From Erysipelotrichaceae bacterium (lineage in GTDB: Bacteria > Bacillota_I > Bacilli_A > Erysipelotrichales > Erysipelotrichaceae): DNA of 64,000 nucleotides. A model generated the notes under the pieces. That model made no database searches and was not told where the DNA came from. It was given only the letters and a program-made list of their open reading frames with translations. A program made the translations under genes and the position numbers. The stretch lies in assembly GCA_030526485.1 (NCBI GenBank), contig JAUNCS010000002.1, positions 1 through 64,000 on the forward strand, read 5' to 3'. Shown here piece after piece: positions 58,917 through 64,000 of this stretch. Numbering within the stretch: the stretch's first letter is position 1; each line of letters begins with the position of its first letter.

Positions 58917-59765
58917 ATGAATAAAACAGCAAATTTTATCAAAGAATATTTCATGATTACGCTCGGCTCCTTTATCGTAGCCTGCTCAGTCTTTTTCTTT
59001 TTAGTGCCATCACACTTAACAATAGCTTCTATTTCAGGTTTAGCTATCATCATCTCAAACTTTGTAAACCTGCCAGTATCTTGGATTACTCTGATTCTAA
59101 ATATTATCTGTCTGGTATTGGGCTACTTTTTGATTGGTAAGGAATTTGGTGGTAAGACAGCCTATTCATCAATTGTCTTTCCATTATTTATGGCAATGTT
59201 TGAACAGTTATTACCTAACTATACATCAGTATTAGGTGACCCCGCCCTGGATATGGTTTGTTACTTATTTGTGGTGAGCTTAGGCCAAAGCATCCTGTTT
59301 AAAGTTAATGCTTCATCAGGTGGTATTGATATCTTAGGTAAGATTTTAAACAAATATACTTATATGGATTTAGGTAAGTCTATCAGCTCAATTGGCTTAG
59401 TCATTGCCGTATCAAGTGTTTTCCTGTACGATGCGAAAACCGCTATCTTATCAGTTCTGGGCTCATATCTAAATGGCATTGTTCTGGACTACTTCTTATA
59501 CCAGTCAATCAACATTAAGCGTGTATCAATTGTTTCACCAAAGTATGAAGAAATTCGAAAATATATTGTTGATGAAATAGTATCGGGTGCTACCTTATAT
59601 GAAGGAATAGGTGCCTACTCCCTGGAAAAGAAAATGGAAATAGTTACCCTGGTTGATAAAAGAGAATATGCTCTATTAATGGACTTTGTAAAGAAAACCG
59701 ATCCAAAAGCCTTTGTGACTGTTTATAACTGTAAAGAAATCATGTATAACCCAAAGAAAAAATAG
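58917..59765 (+). CDS. YitT family membrane protein
   Basis: A 282-residue protein with five or six membrane helices (DUF161) and a C-terminal cytoplasmic DUF2179 domain (from about residue 220, SVVSPKYEEIRKYIVDE-like, GATLYEGIGAYSLEKK). Function is not established; relatives are found beside transport and sugar genes. GGGAG precedes the ATG. It is divergent from the nucleoside hydrolase gene with 66 bases between them. Confidence 0.88.
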   Translation: MNKTANFIKEYFMITLGSFIVACSVFFFLVPSHLTIASISGLAIIISNFVNLPVSWITLILNIICLVLGYFLIGKEFGGKTAYSSIVFPLFMAMFEQLLPNYTSVLGDPALDMVCYLFVVSLGQSILFKVNASSGGIDILGKILNKYTYMDLGKSISSIGLVIAVSSVFLYDAKTAILSVLGSYLNGIVLDYFLYQSINIKRVSIVSPKYEEIRKYIVDEIVSGATLYEGIGAYSLEKKMEIVTLVDKREYALLMDFVKKTDPKAFVTVYNCKEIMYNPKKK

Positions 59766-59789
59766 CTTAGACGATTGTCTAAGCTATTT
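59760..59789. terminator. Terminator shared by yitT-like and SAM-hydrolase-family genes, holding both stop codons
   Basis: A 13-bp perfect stem, AAATAGCTTAGAC (59760-59772) with GTCTAAGCTATTT (59777-59789). Each arm contains the TAG stop of one of the convergent genes. The T-tract is strong only for the minus strand. Confidence 0.9.
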
Positions 59790-60621
59790 TAGTCATTGTG
59801 ATAGTCCAGTCTTTGCCAACCCCGATATCATAGGCCTTGGCAAATGAACCCTGGTTAATTGCGACCGCAATATGATAAGAAGAATTCATATAAATGATTG
59901 GTGTAAAGATTGGTACATCCGCAAAAGATTTACCATAGTTGATAGTAGAACTATAAGCTAAAGTACCTCTATTGAAGATTTCTACCTTGATATTATCACC
60001 GAAAGCGAAGCCGCATGCCTTAAAGTCTTCATAAGGAATTGAAGTCCATAATGAACCAAATCTAACATCAAGAATATCAATCTGACCCATTACGCCATTT
60101 TCAATCTTCTTGCAGCCAAACAGTTCAATCTTTTCAATATCTTCTAGTTCCATCTTAGGACCAACTTCTTCAAAAGTGATAGTGTCGCTGGCAAGTCTGG
60201 CACCTGTATAAGCATATACGTCACGACCATGGAAAGTATATGATAATTCAGAGTCTTTTAATCGGTTAACTCTTTCTTCGATTTCACGCATTTCCACGAT
60301 ACCGATGAATTTAGCAATATGTGTTAAAGTACCATTGTTTGGTGTAACAATATACTGATTTGTCTTGGTCTTGGCAACCACTGACTTACGGGCAGAACCT
60401 ACACCTGGGTCTACTACTGATACAAAAGTAGTACCCTCAGGCCAGTAGTTAATTGCTTGATATAGACGATATGAAGCATCAAAGATGTTGTACTGTGGAA
60501 TATTATGAGTTAAGTGACGGATGTTTAATTCGCTGGAAACAGTGAAAGAAACACCTTCCATGGCACTGATAGCACCATCATCTAGACCGAAGTCTGTCTG
60601 GAAAACTAATAATTTATTCAT
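59779..60621 (-). CDS. SAM hydroxide adenosyltransferase family protein (DUF62), copy 2
   Basis: A 280-residue protein of the family that includes the SAM-dependent chlorinase/fluorinase and the SAM hydrolases that split SAM into adenosine and methionine. Residues expected for binding hydroxide (Asp and Arg in VVDPGVGSARK, His in FHGRDVY) are present, as is the N-terminal TDFGLDDG. It starts one base after the paralog's stop. AGAGAGG precedes the ATG. A hydrolase is far more likely than a halogenase because the latter are rare. Confidence 0.9.
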   Translation of the reverse strand: MNKLLVFQTDFGLDDGAISAMEGVSFTVSSELNIRHLTHNIPQYNIFDASYRLYQAINYWPEGTTFVSVVDPGVGSARKSVVAKTKTNQYIVTPNNGTLTHIAKFIGIVEMREIEERVNRLKDSELSYTFHGRDVYAYTGARLASDTITFEEVGPKMELEDIEKIELFGCKKIENGVMGQIDILDVRFGSLWTSIPYEDFKACGFAFGDNIKVEIFNRGTLAYSSTINYGKSFADVPIFTPIIYMNSSYHIAVAINQGSFAKAYDIGVGKDWTITMTKIA

Positions 60622-60622
60622 A

Positions 60623-61471
60623 TTAACCTCTCTTGAATGTTACTTCGTATTCTGGGCCAAAGCCTAAATTATAATTCTTCGCAAAGTTATCGATAACCTG
60701 AGCCATCGCAATCTTATTTACTTCATTGTTGTAGATCATTACTGTATGATCAGCTGCCATACCAAATGACTGGTAGTAGAATAATTCATCATTAAATACT
60801 TCTGTTCCATTATGCTTGATAACTGTCTTAATCTTGTCACCGTGCTTGAAACCGAATTCTTCAAAAGACTTCTTAGTGATATTAGTCCATAAGTTACCAA
60901 AGTTAGGGTCATTGATTTCAATGATGCCATGGATTTCATTATCAGTGAAAGTAGGTTCTTTTAGGTCGTGAGTAACAACTTCACTTACATCATACTTAGG
61001 GCCAACTTCTTCAAAAGAGATGATGCCACTAGCAAGTCGAGCTGCACAATAGCCAAATAAGTCACGACCATGGAAGATAGATACTTCTTCATTATTACCA
61101 TTTCTTAATCTGTTGATTGTTTCATCAATTTCTCTGATTTCTTCAATACCAAAGAACTTAGCTACATGAGTTAAAGAACCATTATCTGGACTTACTACAT
61201 AGTAACCATTAGCAGTTCTGGCAACAGAAGCTCTACGTTTAGTACCAACACCTGGGTCACATACTGATACAAAAACAGTACCCTTTGGCCAGTAATTCAT
61301 GTACTGGAATAAACGATATGAAGCACTGTAAGTGTCATACTGTGGTAACTGATGAGTTGCGTCAATAATTTCTAATGAACGGTCAACACTCTTAACTACG
61401 CCATACATGGCAGCTACTGCACCTTCAGCATAAGTGAAGTCAGTCTGAAATACTAAAATTGGTTTTTCCAT
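60623..61471 (-). CDS. SAM hydroxide adenosyltransferase family protein (DUF62), copy 1
   Basis: A 282-residue paralog of the next gene. The core motifs CDPGVGTKRRA and FHGRDLFGY keep the Asp, Arg and His of the family, but the N-terminal TDFG..D motif is changed to TDFTYAEGA. This may alter catalysis or reflect pairing with the other copy. AGGAGA precedes the ATG. It follows ecfT by 11 bases, in an operon with an ECF transport module, suggesting that the transported compound feeds or comes from SAM hydrolysis. Confidence 0.88.
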   Translation of the reverse strand: MEKPILVFQTDFTYAEGAVAAMYGVVKSVDRSLEIIDATHQLPQYDTYSASYRLFQYMNYWPKGTVFVSVCDPGVGTKRRASVARTANGYYVVSPDNGSLTHVAKFFGIEEIREIDETINRLRNGNNEEVSIFHGRDLFGYCAARLASGIISFEEVGPKYDVSEVVTHDLKEPTFTDNEIHGIIEINDPNFGNLWTNITKKSFEEFGFKHGDKIKTVIKHNGTEVFNDELFYYQSFGMAADHTVMIYNNEVNKIAMAQVIDNFAKNYNLGFGPEYEVTFKRG

Positions 61472-61482
61472 AATTTTCTCCT

Positions 61483-62316
61483 TTAAATAAATGGGTTATA
61501 GTACATAGATTTAACTACGACAAAGCGCATAAACAATGAAATCGCAAAGATAACAGCTGATACCGCAATAGATAAGTAGTCTTCCTTATTTAGAGCTCTA
61601 AATGAATACCAGGTTCTCTTTGGTTTCTTGGCATATCCTCTTAAATCCATCGCATTAGTAATAAGTTCTACTCTATCTAATGTCGAAAAGATCAGAGGAA
61701 TAATAATCTTGGTTGTATTAATGATACGGTCTTTCATCGGAGCTTTTTCCGAGTTATCCAAACCTCTGGCTTGTTGAGCGAAAGATACATCATTAAAATC
61801 TTTCTGAATATCTGGGAAGTATCTTAAAGTCAGTGACAGAGATGTACAAGCCTTATAAGGTACTTTGATATTGTTTAAACTTGAAGCAAATTCACTAGGA
61901 TTAGTTGTAAGAAAGAAAATAAATCCCAGAGGAATAGCACTTAAGTACTTCATGATTTTAGTGAACTGATAAAGCAATTGTTCCTTGGTAACAATATAGT
62001 TGCCAAAGAAAGAAAACAGTTCATGACGACTTCCATATAATTCCGGACCATGTCCTGGGGCAAAAATGAAAGTCAGGATAAAGTTAAGCAACAGGAAGAT
62101 ACTTACATATATCAGCATAGGCTTAACCTGTTTTAGCGAAATCTGAGCAACCTTAACCATCACCAGTGAGAATAAGAAGACACAGACAATTACTCTTAAG
62201 TCATAGGTAAACATTACCGCACTGGTTAAAAGTAAGAAACAGATTAACTTGGTAACACCAGAAAGGCGATGAACGAAAGTATCCAACTGGTTATAACTGA
62301 ATAATTTAACCTTCAT
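61483..62316 (-). CDS. ecfT: Energy-coupling factor transporter transmembrane protein EcfT
   Basis: A 277-residue membrane subunit. Five helices and the C-terminal coupling segment with the Ala-Arg-Gly motif (QQARGLDNS) are present. The ATG at 62316 is preferred to an earlier one at 62337 because AAAGGAG lies nine bases before it; the earlier ATG falls inside the ATPase gene with no ribosome site. It overlaps the ATPase gene by 11 bases. Confidence 0.9.
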   Translation of the reverse strand: MKVKLFSYNQLDTFVHRLSGVTKLICFLLLTSAVMFTYDLRVIVCVFLFSLVMVKVAQISLKQVKPMLIYVSIFLLLNFILTFIFAPGHGPELYGSRHELFSFFGNYIVTKEQLLYQFTKIMKYLSAIPLGFIFFLTTNPSEFASSLNNIKVPYKACTSLSLTLRYFPDIQKDFNDVSFAQQARGLDNSEKAPMKDRIINTTKIIIPLIFSTLDRVELITNAMDLRGYAKKPKRTWYSFRALNKEDYLSIAVSAVIFAISLFMRFVVVKSMYYNPFI

Positions 62317-64000
62317 TTCTGTTTCTCCTTTCCGCATTTATATAAGATTCTGTTAAAGCGATTGGATCTTCATCAACCATCTCAGCCAGCATATATAAAG
62401 AAGTCTTCTTTAAATTAGCCTTTTCAACAATATCATCATTTACCAGAACCTCAGCACATGAACCATCAAAAATCTTTTCACCATCCAGGATGGTTACACA
62501 ACGATCGCAATACTCCAACATCAGATGCATGTCATGAGTAATCATAATGATTGTCTGACCAAGCTTATTTAAAGACTTCAGGAAATTCATGATTTCAGTA
62601 TAATGTCTAAAATCCTGACCAGCTGTTGGTTCATCAAGAATGATAATATCCGGCTTCATAACAATAATTGAAGCGATGGTTACTCTTTTTCTTTGGCCAT
62701 AACTTAAAGCGCTGATTGGCCAGTTTCTAAATGGATATAGACCACAGACCTTTAAAACCTCTTCAACTCTTTCCTTGATTTCCGTTTCTGGTACCTTCAT
62801 ATTCTTAAGCCCATAAGCAACTTCATCAAAGATCATTGTGTTACAGATCATCTGGTTAGAATTCTGTAATACCAGGCCAATCTTCTGGCCTCTTTCAAAG
62901 ATGGTATCGCCACCAATACCCTTGCCATTAAGGTAGATATTGCCACTATCAAGTTTTAAGAAACCAGACAGCAATTTGGAAATAGTTGATTTACCAGCAC
63001 CATTTTTACCAACGATAGCCAGCATTTCGCCCTTATACACTTCAAAGGAAACATCCTTTACATTAGGCTTTAAGCCATCATATGAGAAGTTCAGATTATC
63101 CAGCTTTAATACCACTTCGCCCTTTTCTTTTTGACTAGGAGCATTTTCCTTAACCCAAACCTTTATATTCTCTTTTTCCAAACCATTCAAAGTAAACTTG
63201 TTGATATCACTTGGAAAGTTTTCTTCCTTAACAGATACATCAGCGAACTTGCAGGCTGAAATATATAATGGTTCTCTAATACCACTTTCAATTAAAATAT
63301 TTGAAGCTAATAATTTATCAGGTGTGGTATCCGCCTTGATTTCACCATCCTCAAAGAGAATTACACGGTCAACATGTCTGTGTAAAACATCTTCAATACG
63401 GTGTTCAATAATGACGATAGTCGCACCTGTTTCCTTGGAAATTTCATCAATCAGTTCAATAGTATTTTTACCAGTAGCGGGATCCAGATTGGCTAAAGGT
63501 TCATCAAACAATAGAATCTTTACATCGTCAACCATGACGCCAGCCAAAGAAACTCTTTGTTTCTGACCACCCGATAATTCACCAGGGACCTTTTCCAACA
63601 GGTCTTCAATACAAATCTTTTTAGAAATATCCAAGACTCTATCATGCATAGACTTAACATCCACACAATCATTTTCCATGGCGAAGGCAATGTCTTCACC
63701 AACGGTTAAGCCAACAAACTGGCCGTCAGAATCCTGCAATACAGTACCAACAATTTTAGATAATTCAGGAACTGACATCTTGGACTGGTCCTTACCATCA
63801 ATGATGCACTGGCCACTTACTTCGCCCTCATAGACAAAGGGAATTAAACCATTAATACAGTTGCCCAGTGTTGATTTACCAGAACCAGAAAGGCCACAGA
63901 TTAAAACCTTTTCACCCTGATTAATAGTCAGGTTGATGTTTTTCAGAGTGGGATTTTTTTGCGAGAAATATTGAAAGGAAAAATCTTTAAATTCAATAAT
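62306..64000 (-). CDS. ecfA: ECF transporter ATPase, fused EcfA-EcfA' (5' end beyond the window)
   Basis: At least 564 codons are visible, and the frame is open to the window edge at 64000. Two ABC domains are fused: the first with Walker A GLSGSGKST (outside the usual ORF start at 63778) and signature LSGGQKQR, the second with Walker A GKNGAGKST and signature LSYGQRKR. Both carry Walker B Glu (LLFDEPLAN, IILDEPTAG). This double ATPase is usual in ECF systems of this group. An S component is probably just beyond the window, but it is not seen. Confidence 0.92.
   Translation of the reverse strand: MIEFKDFSFQYFSQKNPTLKNINLTINQGEKVLICGLSGSGKSTLGNCINGLIPFVYEGEVSGQCIIDGKDQSKMSVPELSKIVGTVLQDSDGQFVGLTVGEDIAFAMENDCVDVKSMHDRVLDISKKICIEDLLEKVPGELSGGQKQRVSLAGVMVDDVKILLFDEPLANLDPATGKNTIELIDEISKETGATIVIIEHRIEDVLHRHVDRVILFEDGEIKADTTPDKLLASNILIESGIREPLYISACKFADVSVKEENFPSDINKFTLNGLEKENIKVWVKENAPSQKEKGEVVLKLDNLNFSYDGLKPNVKDVSFEVYKGEMLAIVGKNGAGKSTISKLLSGFLKLDSGNIYLNGKGIGGDTIFERGQKIGLVLQNSNQMICNTMIFDEVAYGLKNMKVPETEIKERVEEVLKVCGLYPFRNWPISALSYGQRKRVTIASIIVMKPDIIILDEPTAGQDFRHYTEIMNFLKSLNKLGQTIIMITHDMHLMLEYCDRCVTILDGEKIFDGSCAEVLVNDDIVEKANLKKTSLYMLAEMVDEDPIALTESYINAERRNRNEG

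Overview
The window is low-GC DNA from a Firmicutes (Bacillota) chromosome, most likely class Erysipelotrichia. This rests on gene content and order: the cysS-mrnC-rlmB-sigH...rpmG-secE-nusG block, the tmk-holB-ricT-rsmI block and the mnmE-tatD-pth-mfd-rqcP-divIC block all occur near oriC in Bacillus. The spore genes that sit among them in Bacillus (spoVT, yabP, yabQ) are absent, which suggests a non-sporulating lineage. Nearly all genes lie on the minus strand, as expected for an origin-proximal leading-strand segment. No phage, insertion sequence or CRISPR array is visible.

Layout (minus strand unless noted). 1-1624: start of a sugar PTS operon behind a repeat-rich control region, and its SorC-type regulator. 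1695-7268: nusG, secE, rpmG; an FMN-riboswitch operon (ribU plus a histidine phosphatase); sigH; rlmB-mrnC-cysS; a small GYF-like protein. 7252-9006: a membrane-bound XRE regulator with an RCC1-like outer domain. 9077-9315 (+): tRNA-Asn, tRNA-Glu, tRNA-Lys. 9519-15722: gltD and gltB behind a T-box leader. 15856-21027: Hsp20 under CIRCE control, a BI-1 protein, pepF, an MBL hydrolase, miaA and a secreted protein. 21078-22775 (+): Mn riboswitch, mntP and a CaCA exchanger. 22814-27817: an accessory stretch with two lipoproteins, a beta-helix/LuxR membrane regulator and a PD-(D/E)XK nuclease. 28021-28181: tRNA-Ala and tRNA-Ile. 28365-30370 (+): phosphohexomutase and DUF1294. 30332-38315: aminotransferase, murI, murD, an orphan substrate-binding protein, rsmI, ricT, holB, tmk, a Phd-like protein and a 49-residue protein. 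38434-41450: NAGPA-like, helical, NUDIX and PAS genes. 41487-48842: divIC, rqcP, mfd, pth, a hypothetical gene, tatD and mnmE. 48858-51863: a divergent AlbA/GHKL regulator and SWIM pair. 51868-64000: msrA, a NiCo-riboswitch CDF exporter (+), metNIQ, MATE, a lipoprotein, nucleoside hydrolase, YitT (+), two SAM-hydrolase-family paralogs and an ECF transporter cut by the window end.

Control is unusually legible here. There are four riboswitch or T-box leaders (FMN, T-box, Mn, NiCo), one CIRCE element, a probable cre site and many intrinsic terminators. The most unusual feature is a promoter arrangement seen at many transcription units: a TATAAT-like -10 box ends 6 or 7 bases before the start codon and no Shine-Dalgarno sequence is present, so the predicted mRNAs are leaderless. 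In several cases the -10 box sits directly on the tail of the upstream gene's terminator. Two membrane-spanning one-component regulators with large outer domains, a 19-bp-period operator array and a methionine/SAM-themed cluster at the right end are the other main points of interest.
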